Origin: Thermococcus radiotolerans
GTDB taxonomy: Archaea; Methanobacteriota_B; Thermococci; Thermococcales; Thermococcaceae
Assembly (NCBI RefSeq): GCF_002214565.1
Contig: NZ_CP015106.1
Location: 1,302,001-1,366,000 of the forward strand
Direction of reading: 5' to 3'
DNA: 64,000 nucleotides
Every line of letters starts with the position of its first letter. The stretch's first letter is position 1. Shown here piece by piece: positions 43,848 through 52,205 of the stretch. Both the position numbers and the translations under genes were made by a program. The notes below the pieces were generated by a model, which was not told where the DNA came from, did no database searches, and was given only the letters and a program-made list of their open reading frames with translations.

Positions 43848-45104
43848 ACCTTCCTTTTCCCTCTTCCTCAGGAGTCTTACCTCCCAGTCAGAGAGGCTCG
43901 GGCACACCGTGCAGCCCAACCGGTAGAAACCTTCGTAGTAGAGAGGGTGGAGCTCGATGCCTCTCATCAGGAGGAAGAGCTGAACCATCAGGCCGCTCCA
44001 GAACTTCACCGGCATGACCTCGAGGAACCTTCCAAGCACGTCATTCCGCCGCTCCAGAACGGGCGGTTTGAGCCTTCTCCTAGCACTCTCGCCGTCGCGG
44101 TCTCCCACGAGCAGGAGGGGTTTCTCGAACTCGGAGGCGGCCCGGTAGAGGGCCTCCACCTTCAGCCTCGTGCACCAGCGGTTGGAGTGGGTCGGCACGC
44201 CGTACCGGTCGAGCGGCATGGGTACGTCAATCCTGATGACGTCAACGCCGAGCCTCCGGGCGATCTCCTCCACGTACTCATCCGTCCCGGGCATCTCATA
44301 TTCCATGCGGACGTAGACGGCTGTGACGTCGTCAAAGACCTCGCTGGCCAGGAGCAGGGCGGCCGTTGAGTCCTTCCCGCCGCTCCACGGAACGACGATG
44401 TCGTGCCCCTCAAACCTCCGGAGAAAGGCCCTGCTGGCCTCCGCAAAGGCCTCTATATACCCCCGGTTAAGCTCGATGAGCCTCTCCAGTGGTACCGCCT
44501 CAGCCGAGGGAATCCTCCAGAGAACCTCCACAGGGGAGCCGAGCCTCTTGCTGACCTCGGCCACCCTGTGCGGGCCGGAGTAGTAGACCTCGAGGTTCAT
44601 CAGCTTCCTCAGGACGAGGGAGTTTTCTCCAATTTCGACGCCGAGGATGGAGCGCATCGCCCTCCGGAAGCCCTCCCCCATGGCCAGGTAGATGTCGTAG
44701 TCCGGGTGAATCTCGATGCCAAGGGGATTCTCCGGGTTCAGCGCGTAGGCGTCCTTCCATTCGATCCCAAGCCTGAACCTGGCCTTGATCTCTTCGATGT
44801 TGGAATGCAGCTCGTCAACCCGCATGTTCCTCACGCGCTTCGTCCTCAGAAGCCGCGCGTAGAAGGGCTTGCCGGATTCCTCAAGGACGGGCAGCACTTC
44901 CTCCATCAGCTCCTCCTCGGCATCTCCAAGGAGCAGGATGGGCACGTACGGCTCATCGAGGAGCTCCCGGAGGGGGCCCTCAACCTCTTCCAGTGTTCTG
45001 CCGCCGCCGAGGCTTGAAACCTTCAGAAAACCGCCGTAGTTTCGTTCGTTTATGTACTGAAGGGCCTTGGCGTCCTTCCTGGCCCTGACTATGAGATGGA
45101 ACAT
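43842..45104 (-). CDS. PAPS-reductase/PP-loop ATPase family protein
   Basis: The 420-residue product has a PP-loop SGGKDSTAALLLASEVFDDVTAVYV near residue 240, the mark of adenylating N-type ATPases (PAPS reductase, tRNA thiolases). A later THSNRWCTRLKVEALYR and a C-terminal YRLGCTVCPSLSDWE give three or more cysteines, possibly for an Fe-S cluster or zinc. The N-terminal 200 residues (MFHLIVRARKDAKALQYIN) are unlike assimilatory PAPS reductase. A sulfur-transfer or RNA-modification role is likelier than sulfate reduction. Its stop overlaps the protease gene's end. Confidence 0.83.
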   Translation of the reverse strand: MFHLIVRARKDAKALQYINERNYGGFLKVSSLGGGRTLEEVEGPLRELLDEPYVPILLLGDAEEELMEEVLPVLEESGKPFYARLLRTKRVRNMRVDELHSNIEEIKARFRLGIEWKDAYALNPENPLGIEIHPDYDIYLAMGEGFRRAMRSILGVEIGENSLVLRKLMNLEVYYSGPHRVAEVSKRLGSPVEVLWRIPSAEAVPLERLIELNRGYIEAFAEASRAFLRRFEGHDIVVPWSGGKDSTAALLLASEVFDDVTAVYVRMEYEMPGTDEYVEEIARRLGVDVIRIDVPMPLDRYGVPTHSNRWCTRLKVEALYRAASEFEKPLLLVGDRDGESARRRLKPPVLERRNDVLGRFLEVMPVKFWSGLMVQLFLLMRGIELHPLYYEGFYRLGCTVCPSLSDWEVRLLRKREKEGS

Positions 45105-45137
45105 GAAAAAAGATTTTAGGCGAAGCTTAAAACCTTT

Positions 45138-45195
45138 GCCGCCGATGATGAAAACTCCCTGCCCTGAACGGTGAGGAGAACCGGCTCCCTGAGGC
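45138..45195 (+). ncRNA. C/D box guide sRNA
   Basis: All four boxes are present in order. Box C ATGATGA is at 45145-45151, D' CTGA at 45164-45167, C' GTGAGGA at 45171-45177, and box D CTGA at 45189-45192. Guides are AAACTCCCTGCC (12 nt, 45152-45163) and GAACCGGCTCC (11 nt, 45178-45188), the standard archaeal spacing. GCC before box C and GGC after box D can form the terminal stem. A TATA-like ATTTTAGG lies about 25 bases upstream. By the N+5 rule it would methylate the G in GGCAG of one target and the C in GGAGC of another. The targets were not identified. Confidence 0.82.
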
Positions 45196-45344
45196 AGAAA
45201 AGGGCTTATGTCCCAGGCCCTTCACCACCCTTCTCCCCCGAGTCAGCTCCCCAACGAAAATCCCTGAGGGCATCAGGAGAGGCTCATAGAATCACCACTC
45301 GGAGAACAAGACCGCGAGTAAAAATCGTCCTGCAGAAAACGGTT

Positions 45345-45422
45345 TGGTGGACCGGGCGGGATTTGAACCCGCGGCCTCCGCCTTGCGAGGGCGGCGCTCA
45401 TACCAGGCTGAGCTACCGGCCC
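45345..45422 (-). tRNA. tRNA-Ala (anticodon CGC)
   Basis: On the minus strand the acceptor stem GGGCCGG/CCGGTCC carries the G3:U70 pair that identifies alanine tRNA. D stem GCTC/GAGC, anticodon stem CCGCC/GGCGG with loop CTCGCAA (anticodon CGC, codon GCG), and T stem GCGGG/CCCGC with TTCAAAT are all paired. CCA is encoded at 45345-45347. A minus-strand TATA box (CTTTTTAAAGG) lies about 30-40 bases upstream. No intron. Confidence 0.97.
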
Positions 45423-45448
45423 GCTCCCGGTTATATGGGAACCGCCTC

Positions 45449-45464
45449 GCCTTTAAAAAGTTTT
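45449..45464 (-). promoter_or_regulatory. tRNA-Ala promoter
   Basis: The minus-strand ACTTTTTAAAGGCG ends about 27 bases before the tRNA 5' end, the normal BRE/TATA distance. Confidence 0.55.
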
Positions 45465-45561
45465 GGTATACCCCCGGGGATTGATAAACATTTGTGAGTT
45501 TAATTTCCACTGGAAAGGAAGGACTTTTAACTCCAATTTGCCAATCAACTCCGGTGGTCTG

Positions 45562-46845
45562 ATGGACGCGCTGAACTTTCATCGCGATAACTTTCCGGGT
45601 AACGGGAAGATAGAGGTAATCCCAAAGGTCCCCCTCACGAAGGAAACGCTCAGCCTCGCCTACACCCCCGGTGTGGCGGAGGTCTCGAGGGCGATAGCCG
45701 GTGGGGAAGACCCCTGCGAGTACACCAACAGGTGCAACACGGTGGCCATTGTAAGCGATGGCACGAGGGTTCTCGGCCTCGGAGACGTTGGCCCCCTCGC
45801 GGCCCTCCCCGTGATGGAGGGGAAGGCTTTACTCTTCAAGGCCTTCGGCGGGGTGGACGCCTTTCCCCTCGTCCTGGCCGAGAAGGACCCCGATAGGTTC
45901 ATCGAGGTCGTGAAAGCGGTCTCCCCCTCCTTCGGCGGGATAAACCTCGAGGACATAGCCTCGCCCAAGTGCTTCTACGTCCTCGACAGATTGAGGGAAG
46001 AACTCGATATCCCAGTCTTCCACGACGACCAGCAGGGAACCGCGAGCGTCGTTTTGGCGGCTCTGCTCAACGCCCTCAAGGTCGTTGGTAAGAGGCTGGA
46101 CGGGATAACCGTCGCCCTCTTCGGCGCCGGGGCGGCGGGCTTTGCAACGCTCAGGATAACAACCAAGGCGGGGGTAAAGCCGGAGAACGTCAGAGTTGTG
46201 GAGCTGGTTGATGGAAAGCCGAGGGTTCTGACCCCCGACCTGCCGCTTGAGGAACTCTTCCCCCACAGGGGCGAGCTCCTCTCGAAGACGAACGGTGAGG
46301 GAATCGAAGGCGGCCCGGTGGAGGCCATCGAAGGCGCGGACGTTCTCATATCCTTCACGAGGCCCGGGCCCGGTGTCATAAAGCCGGAGTGGATAAGGCT
46401 CATGGCGGACGACGCGGTGGTCTTCCCTCTGGCGAACCCAACGCCGGAGATACTCCCCGAGGAAGCAAAGAAGGGCGGGGCGAGGGTGATAGCGACGGGA
46501 AGGAGCGACTACCCCAACCAGGTCAACAACCTCCTCGGCTTTCCGGCGATTTTCAGGGGGGCGCTCGACGTCAGGGCCAGAACGATAACCGACGGCATGG
46601 TCATAGCCGCCTCGAATGCGATGGCCTCCGTGATAGAGCCGAGCGAGGATGAGATAATCCCCTCGCCGTTCCACCCGGAGGTTCATCCAAAGGTGGCCGG
46701 GGCGGTTGCAGAAGCAGCCATGCGGGAAGGGGTCGCGAGGGTTCGCGTTAACCCAGAGGAGATCGAAGGACGGTTAAGGAAATGGAGGGAGTTCTACGGG
46801 AAGAACATCGTCCCACTGAACGAGGGGAGGAAAGCCTACCTGTAA
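45562..46845 (+). CDS. Malic enzyme (oxaloacetate-decarboxylating)
   Basis: The 427-residue enzyme interconverts malate and pyruvate plus CO2 with NAD(P). The N-terminal domain has LAYTPGVAEVSRAIAGGE and GDVGPLAALPVMEGKALLFKAFGGVDAFPLVL. The active site is VFHDDQQGTASVVLAALLNALK, and the nucleotide site is VALFGAGAAGFATLRI near residue 190. It has the short archaeal/bacterial length, with no phosphotransacetylase fusion. ATG 45562 follows GGTGGTCTG; the open frame from 45463 covers the promoter (ACTTTTAACTC, near 45525). It converges on the fumarase genes, a logical C4-acid pair. Confidence 0.94.
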   Translation: MDALNFHRDNFPGNGKIEVIPKVPLTKETLSLAYTPGVAEVSRAIAGGEDPCEYTNRCNTVAIVSDGTRVLGLGDVGPLAALPVMEGKALLFKAFGGVDAFPLVLAEKDPDRFIEVVKAVSPSFGGINLEDIASPKCFYVLDRLREELDIPVFHDDQQGTASVVLAALLNALKVVGKRLDGITVALFGAGAAGFATLRITTKAGVKPENVRVVELVDGKPRVLTPDLPLEELFPHRGELLSKTNGEGIEGGPVEAIEGADVLISFTRPGPGVIKPEWIRLMADDAVVFPLANPTPEILPEEAKKGGARVIATGRSDYPNQVNNLLGFPAIFRGALDVRARTITDGMVIAASNAMASVIEPSEDEIIPSPFHPEVHPKVAGAVAEAAMREGVARVRVNPEEIEGRLRKWREFYGKNIVPLNEGRKAYL

Positions 46846-47357
46846 AGGCTCCCTCCACTGGCGTCTATCGCAACCAGCAGGGGGAAGTCCTCGACCTCAA
46901 GAACCCACACCGCCTCAGGAATCCCCAACTCCTCCAGCCAGAGAACGTCAAGGACGCGCTTTACGCTCTTCGCCGCGAGGGAGCCGGCTCCGCCGGTAAA
47001 GGCGAAGTAAACGGCGCGGCCTTTGAAGGGCTCGGCATCCATACCGCCCTTTCCGATTATCCCACGGACGCCGAGGGAGAGGATTTCCTTCAGGTACCGG
47101 TTCATCCTCGCGCTCGTCGTCGGCCCTGCGGAAACTATCTCGTAACCCCCAGAGGTCTTCCTCACGACCGGCCCACAGTGGTAGATCACCGCACCATCGA
47201 GTTCGAAGGGAAGCTCTCCCCTCTCGGCAAGCTCAAGGATTTTCCTGTGGGCCGAGTCCCTGGCGGTGTAGATTATCCCTGAGAGGTGAACGATGTCTCC
47301 AGCATTGAGGTTCAAAACGTCCTCCTCGCTCAGTGGAGTCCTCAGCCTCACTGCCAC
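46836..47357 (-). CDS. Class I fumarate hydratase, beta subunit
   Basis: The product has about 173 residues matching the C-terminal domain of Fe-S class I fumarases (RLRTPLSEEDVLNLNAGDIVHLSGIIYTARDSAHRKI, IYHCGPVVR, VSAGPTTSARMNRY, GKGGMD). In archaea and many bacteria this is a separate polypeptide. The start is GTG 47357 or GTG 47351, overlapping the alpha-subunit stop. Its end overlaps the malic enzyme end by 10 bases. Confidence 0.92.
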   Translation of the reverse strand: MAVRLRTPLSEEDVLNLNAGDIVHLSGIIYTARDSAHRKILELAERGELPFELDGAVIYHCGPVVRKTSGGYEIVSAGPTTSARMNRYLKEILSLGVRGIIGKGGMDAEPFKGRAVYFAFTGGAGSLAAKSVKRVLDVLWLEELGIPEAVWVLEVEDFPLLVAIDASGGSLYR

Positions 47358-48211
47358 ACGTCCACCCTCCCGTCGGGCTTTATCTCCACGAAGGCCCTCC
47401 TGTTGGCCCAGCACTGAACGACCAGACCGACCGGAAAGCTCGCAGGATGCCTGTGGGCGACCTCTATCTTGACGTCTAGGGCGGTGGTCCTTCCCCCCAT
47501 GCCCATCGGGCCGATTCCCGTTTTGTTCACTTCCACCAAAAGCTCCTCCTCGATTTTCGCTATCCTCCCGTCCGGGTTCCTTTCCCCCACTTTTCTCAGC
47601 AGGGCCTTTTTGGCCAGGAGCAGGGCGTAGTCGGCCCCGCCACCAACGCCTATGCCCAGAATAATCGGCGGACAGGGTTTTCCGCCGCAGGCCTTCAGGT
47701 GCTCGAGTACAAAACGCCTTACTCCCTCCCAGCCCTCGGCGGGGGTTAGCATGGCCAAAGCCGAGCAGTTCTCGCTTCCCCCTCCCTTCGGAAGAACCGC
47801 TATCCTTATCCTATCCCCCGGGGCGGGCTCCCAGTGGATTAGAGGAACGTCCCTGCCTGTGTTGTCGCCGGAGTTCCTCCCTGTGAGGACGTCAACGGCG
47901 TTGGGCCTGAGGGGTATTTCCTCAGTGGCCCTCCTCGTAGCCTCGATGAGCCAGTCCTTAACCTCGCCGAGAAAGGGACTTTCAACGCCGGCCTCAACGA
48001 AGAATGTTACCGTGCCGGTATCCTGACAGACGGGAACCCGGTCCGCAAAGCCGATGTCTATGGCCTTGATTATGTTGCCGAGGTTGAAGCGCGCTATCTC
48101 ATTGTCCTCCTCGGCGTAGGCCTTCCTGATGGCCGAGAAGGTATCCTCTGGAATCTTGGTGACGGCCAAGAGAATGGCCTCAACAATCGAGTCAACGATC
48201 TCCCCAGACAA
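47348..48211 (-). CDS. Class I fumarate hydratase, alpha subunit
   Basis: The 287-residue subunit holds the [4Fe-4S] cluster. Cysteine motifs are RVPVCQDTGTVTFFVEAG (about 57), GSENCSALAML (about 145) and LKACGGKPCPPIILGIGVGG (about 175). Together with the beta chain it hydrates fumarate to malate. It is the first gene of the pair, with the beta gene overlapping its end. Normal length. Confidence 0.94.
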   Translation of the reverse strand: MSGEIVDSIVEAILLAVTKIPEDTFSAIRKAYAEEDNEIARFNLGNIIKAIDIGFADRVPVCQDTGTVTFFVEAGVESPFLGEVKDWLIEATRRATEEIPLRPNAVDVLTGRNSGDNTGRDVPLIHWEPAPGDRIRIAVLPKGGGSENCSALAMLTPAEGWEGVRRFVLEHLKACGGKPCPPIILGIGVGGGADYALLLAKKALLRKVGERNPDGRIAKIEEELLVEVNKTGIGPMGMGGRTTALDVKIEVAHRHPASFPVGLVVQCWANRRAFVEIKPDGRVDVWQ

Positions 48212-48271
48212 TCAGCATCCACCCATCAAAAATAGCCGGGGAAGCTTAAAAAGTTAACAGAAAAGGGGCAA

Positions 48272-49189
48272 TCAGCCCTTCAGAATCTCGACTATCTGCT
48301 CGGCGACCTGGACGCCGGCGCGCATCTGGGCCTCGACGGTTGAGGCCCCTATGTGGGGAGTTAGAACCACGTTGTCGAGCTTGGTAAGCGGGTGGTCCTT
48401 CGGGAGGGGCTCCTCCTCGAAGACGTCCAGGCCGGCTCCAGCGATCCAGCCCTCCTTCAGAGCTTTGACGAGGGCGTTCGTGTCAACGACGGCTCCACGA
48501 GCGGCGTTGATGAGTATCGCGGTGGGCTTCATCAGTCTGAGCCTCTCCTCGTTGATGAGGTGGTAGGTGGCATCGATGAGCGGGACGTGGAGAGTAACTA
48601 CGTCGCTCTCCTTCAGGAGGGTCTCGAGGTCGACGAACTTCCCTCCAACCTCTTTCGCGCGCTCTTCGTTCGGATAGGGGTCGTAGAGAAGGAGGTTCAT
48701 TCCAAGGGCCTTGGCTATCTTGGCTATCTGATACCCTATCCTGCCAAAGCCGACTATTCCGAGGGTCTTGCCCTCAAGCTCGATTCCCATGCACTGCTTC
48801 TTGGCCCAGACGCCTTCCCTCATCTTCCTGTCGGCGAAGGCTATTTTCCTAGCCACGTTGAACATGAGCGCAACGGCAAGCTCGGCAACGCTTCTGCTGG
48901 AAGCACCGGGGCTGTTGACGACCTTTATTCCGCGCTCCTTGGCGGCCTCGAGGTCTATGTTGTCCAGCCCGACGCCGGCCCTTCCGATGACCTTGAGCTT
49001 CGGGGCGGCCTCGATGACCTTTCTCGTCACCTTGGGCTTGCTCCTGACGATTATGGCATCAACGTCCCCGACGAGTTCAATCAGCCTCCCTTCATCGGGA
49101 TACTCCTCAAAAATAACATCAAAACCGGCGTTCTTCAAAACCTCTATCGCCCTCTCGTGCAGTGGGGCCGCAACGAGAACCTTCACCAT
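48272..49189 (-). CDS. serA: D-3-phosphoglycerate dehydrogenase
   Basis: The enzyme of about 305 residues starts serine synthesis from 3-phosphoglycerate. The 2-hydroxyacid dehydrogenase pattern is complete: VIGRAGVGLDNIDLEAAKERGIKVVNSPGASSRSVAELA, NAD motif TLGIVGFGRIGYQIAKIAKALG, VTLHVPLIDATYHLIN, and the catalytic Arg, Glu and His (NAARGAVVD, DVFEEEPLP, LTPHIGAST). There is no C-terminal ACT domain, so serine feedback of the E. coli kind is not expected. ATG 49189 is chosen from AGGTGA spacing; ATG 49195 and GTG 49198 are possible. Confidence 0.92.
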   Translation of the reverse strand: MVKVLVAAPLHERAIEVLKNAGFDVIFEEYPDEGRLIELVGDVDAIIVRSKPKVTRKVIEAAPKLKVIGRAGVGLDNIDLEAAKERGIKVVNSPGASSRSVAELAVALMFNVARKIAFADRKMREGVWAKKQCMGIELEGKTLGIVGFGRIGYQIAKIAKALGMNLLLYDPYPNEERAKEVGGKFVDLETLLKESDVVTLHVPLIDATYHLINEERLRLMKPTAILINAARGAVVDTNALVKALKEGWIAGAGLDVFEEEPLPKDHPLTKLDNVVLTPHIGASTVEAQMRAGVQVAEQIVEILKG

Positions 49190-49199
49190 CTCCATCACC

Positions 49200-49847
49200 T
49201 CATCCCCTTCTTTTTATGGCCATGAGCATAACCTGGTCGGAGGCGTCCTCCGCACGGTCGGCTATATCGCCGATCTTCGTCAGTATTTGGTTCCAGATAA
49301 GCTTTGCGTAGGTCGTAACGGTCTCGCTCTCAAAAACCTTGCCCTTGACGTCGTACTCAACCTCGTCGGCCTTTTCCTCAGCGTCCTCAACGGCTTTGGC
49401 CAGCTCTATCGCCCTGTCAACGTCGGAGTTGAGGGCATTGACGGCATCCTCAAGGACGGCGTAGCTCTCTATCGCAGACTCAACGAGCTCCATAATCTCG
49501 GCCTTGAGCTCCACCGGCGCCTTAGGCTTCGCAAGAATCAGAGTGTGGGCCGCGCTCTCGGCCGCATCGGCAACCTGGTCAATGAGCTCGCTCAGCCTCA
49601 CGTAGTCCCCCCTGTTGGCGGGCAGAAAGGCACCCTCGTAGAGCATCGTCTCTATGCTCCTCCTGAGCGTGTCGGCCTTGCTCTCAAGTTGGTCAACCTC
49701 CCTCTCAAAGGCCCTGGCCCTCTCAAAATCCCCGTCAAGATAGGCGTTCATAAGCTCCCTGAAGGCGACCAGAGACTCCTTAACGACCTCAAGGTGACTC
49801 TCGATGGCCTCAAAGACGCTGCTCTCCTTACCACCGAATATGGGCAT
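49200..49847 (-). CDS. PhoU-like DUF47 protein
   Basis: The 215-residue helical protein is of the DUF47/UPF0111 family (MPIFGGKESSVFEAIESHLEVVKESL...REVDQLESKADTLRRSIETMLYEGAFLPANRGDYVRLSELIDQVADAAESAA). Its relatives work with PiT phosphate transporters. A PiT gene is in this window 9.5 kb away (59314-60276), not adjacent. The start is ATG 49847 (GGAGGGATC upstream); the longer frame to 49955 is rejected. It lies 10 bases downstream of nothing co-directional except serA, which follows it on the same strand. Confidence 0.88.
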   Translation of the reverse strand: MPIFGGKESSVFEAIESHLEVVKESLVAFRELMNAYLDGDFERARAFEREVDQLESKADTLRRSIETMLYEGAFLPANRGDYVRLSELIDQVADAAESAAHTLILAKPKAPVELKAEIMELVESAIESYAVLEDAVNALNSDVDRAIELAKAVEDAEEKADEVEYDVKGKVFESETVTTYAKLIWNQILTKIGDIADRAEDASDQVMLMAIKRRG

Positions 49848-49951
49848 TGTGATCCCTCCACAATAAACTCCCCTTATCGGGTTTATCTGCTTTTGGGTGG
49901 AAGACCCCTTCCGAAAGGGAGAGGATGAGAGCCCGAAACCCTTAAATATCC

Positions 49952-49976
49952 CCACCTATTAAAAAATAATAGGTGG
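49952..49976 (+). repeat. Left-end hairpin of IS element
   Basis: The perfect 9-bp stem CCACCTATT/AATAGGTGG has the A-rich loop AAAAAAT. IS200/IS605 elements carry such subterminal hairpins, recognised by TnpA. Confidence 0.6.
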
Positions 49977-50012
49977 TCTTCAACGTATCTCACCCAGAAG
50001 AACCACCTCAGG

Positions 50013-51259
50013 GTGGACAAGAAGACATACAAAATTCTCAGGACACTAACCCACCTATCCAAGAGCCTCTACAACCTGACCCTTTACACGGTTAAACAAC
50101 ACTACGAGCTGAACGGCACTTTTCTGCCATACGCCAAAGCCTACCATCTCGTAAAGGACAGCGAGCCCTACAAACTCCTACCGAGTCAGGCGGCACAGCA
50201 AACGATGAAAATCGTGGAGAGAAACTTCCGCTCCTTCTTCCACGTCCTCAACGAGCGGAAAAAGGGGAACTACAACCGTCCGGTAAGACCGCCGAAGTAT
50301 CTCCCCAAGGACGGCCACTTCGTCCTCATCTTCCCTTATCAATCCTTCAGGGTTAAGGGTGACAGGATAATCCTCTCCCTCGGCAGGAACTTCGCCAGAA
50401 AATACGGTGTCCAGCACCTCGAATTCACCCTCCCAAAGAACGTCAGAGGGCACAGGATAAAGGAAGTCCGCATCCTGCCGAGATACAACGCCCTCTGGTT
50501 CGAGATTGAATACGTCTACGAAGTCGAACCCGAGAAGAGGGAGCTGGATTACTCAAAATACCTCGCCATCGATTTGGGTCTCGACAACTTCGCCACCTGC
50601 GTTTCCACCACTGGGACGGCCTTCATCATCGAAGGCCGGGGGTTGAAGAGCTTCAACCGGTGGTGGAACAAGGAGAAGGCCCGCCTCCAGAGTCAATACG
50701 ACAGGCAGGGTGTAAAGTTCGGAAAGAAGATGGCTTGGCTTTTGAGGAAGAGAAAGAACGTGATTAACGACTTTATGAACAAGGCGGTCAGCTACATCGT
50801 GAACTACTGCCTCGAAAAGGGATTGGCAACATCGTGATTGGCGAGCTGAAGGGGATAAAGCAGAACGGAAACCTCGGAAAGAGGAACAACCAGAATTTCC
50901 AATACATCCCTTACGGCCTCTTCAAGCGAAAACTGAAGGCCAAGTGCGAGCGTTACGGGATTAACTACATCGAGGTTGATGAGGCATACACGAGTAAGGT
51001 CGATGCCCTCGCTCTGGAGCCGATTGAGAAGAGGGAGAAATACCTCGGGAGGCGGGTTAAGAGGGGACTTTTCCAGTCTTCCACAGGAGTGCTGATTAAC
51101 GCTGACGTGAACGGTGCTCTGAACATTTTGAGGAAGGTAGCCGGCGATTCGCCCGTTCGGGCGATAGTCGGTAGTGGCCGTGTGAACCGGCCTGTGAGGG
51201 TGAGGCTACCTTGGGGTGGTCTCACTCCTCACGAAGCCCCACCCGCAAGAATGGGGTAG
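50013..51259 (+). pseudogene. tnpB: tnpB pseudogene, frameshifted, no zinc ribbon
   Basis: The first part (to 50837) carries the TnpB N-terminal helical domain and the RuvC Asp (YLAIDLGLDNFATC). The second (from about 50822) carries the Glu (NIVIGELKGIKQ) and the last Asp (INADVNGALNILRK). Around 50820-50821 the text reads as if one base were lost: KG then IGNIVIGEL in the next frame. The usual CxxC zinc ribbon is absent; in its place is TSKVDALALEPIEKREKYLG, seen in a TnpB sub-group. Coding similarity begins before GTG 50013 (STYLTQKNHLR) with no start codon, so the 5' end is decayed too. Confidence 0.85.
51237..51256 (+). repeat. Right-end hairpin of IS element
   Basis: CCCCA-cccgcaagaa-TGGGG lies at the 3' end of the tnpB frame. 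In active elements this region forms the 3' part of the TnpB-bound omega RNA. Confidence 0.5.
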
Positions 51260-51260
51260 T

Positions 51261-52160
51261 TCACCTACTTTGCCCCTCCTTTGCCTTGATGAGTGCCCAG
51301 AGGAGCTCGTTCCTCGGAGCCTCGAGGCCAACGGAGCTGGCGTACTCCACTATTTTGCCATGGATGTAATCGACCTCCGTCCTCTTGCCCCTCCTTATGT
51401 CCTGAAGGGTGGAGTTGTAGTTTTCCCTAGTGCGCTCTATCGTGTCCCACAGGAGCTCAAGCGGGTGTATCTCGAACTCGATGCCGAGCCGCTGGGCAAC
51501 GGTGCAGCCCTCGCGGGCTATCTCGACGGAGATGGCCTCAAGGTATGGGTCATCCTTCAGAAAGCCGTTTTTGACCTCAAGAACCGTTCCGAGACCGTTG
51601 ATGACCGAGTTGACTATGGTCTTTGCCCATTTCCAGCCGTTCACGTTCTCCGTCACGTGGGTTTCTAAGCCAGAGGCGTTGAAAACTTCTGCGACCTTTC
51701 CGACAAAGGGATCGCTTCCGCCTGGATACCTGCCGATTACGGTGATGCCCTTCCCGGTCCACCTCACGTGCCCCCACTCGACCAGCATTGCCCCATTCGT
51801 GGTTATTCCCCCCATGACGTTGGGCGTAACCTTCAAAGCCATCTCCTCGTTGCCCAGACCGTTCTGGATGCTGAGTACCCATGTTCCCGGCCCGATGCAG
51901 CCGCGCGCGCACTCAAGGGCGGCCTTGGTAGAGTAGGACTTGGTCGAGAGGATCAGAAGCTCCGGGGGCTCGCTCGGGGCGTAGAGGCTCGCCTTAGGAT
52001 GGACCGTGAACTCCTCAAACCCAGAAACGTGCAGCCCGTTCTCGTTTATCGCCCGCACCTGCTCCTCTCTTCCGATGAGTGTGACGTCGTTGCCCGCCCT
52101 CGCGAGCAAAGCCCCAAAGAGCGAGCCTATGCTCCCCGCGCCGAGTACGTAAATCTTCAT
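51261..52160 (-). CDS. panE: 2-dehydropantoate 2-reductase (ketopantoate reductase)
   Basis: The 299-residue NAD(P)H enzyme of coenzyme A synthesis has N-terminal [31 protein letters not shown] and the [12 protein letters not shown] segment. The conserved lysine/asparagine region is [29 protein letters not shown], and the C-terminal motif is TSMxxDI-like [22 protein letters not shown]. Its stop codon lies in the right end of the TnpB element, so the final residues (KAKEGQSR) may be changed by the insertion. Confidence 0.93.
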   Translation of the reverse strand: MKIYVLGAGSIGSLFGALLARAGNDVTLIGREEQVRAINENGLHVSGFEEFTVHPKASLYAPSEPPELLILSTKSYSTKAALECARGCIGPGTWVLSIQNGLGNEEMALKVTPNVMGGITTNGAMLVEWGHVRWTGKGITVIGRYPGGSDPFVGKVAEVFNASGLETHVTENVNGWKWAKTIVNSVINGLGTVLEVKNGFLKDDPYLEAISVEIAREGCTVAQRLGIEFEIHPLELLWDTIERTRENYNSTLQDIRRGKRTEVDYIHGKIVEYASSVGLEAPRNELLWALIKAKEGQSR

Positions 52161-52205
52161 CCCACCACCGCAAGCGTTTAAAGCCCCATCCTTAAAGCCT
52201 TACCG

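Larger units (their letters stand above)
49952..51264 (+). mobile_element. Decayed TnpB-only IS200/IS605-family element
   Basis: The element contains a broken tnpB and no tnpA (IS1341-type layout). The left end is a perfect hairpin CCACCTATT-N7-AATAGGTGG (49952-49976). The right end has CCCCA-N10-TGGGG (51237-51256) followed by GTAGTTCAC. Exact borders cannot be set without an empty site. It sits between the DUF47 gene and panE, and its right end supplies the last bases, including the stop codon, of the antisense panE frame. Confidence 0.75.

Noticed and set aside
45171-45497. 108-residue plus-strand frame through the tRNA
   Set aside because: It overlaps the C/D sRNA end and the whole tRNA-Ala gene; not coding.
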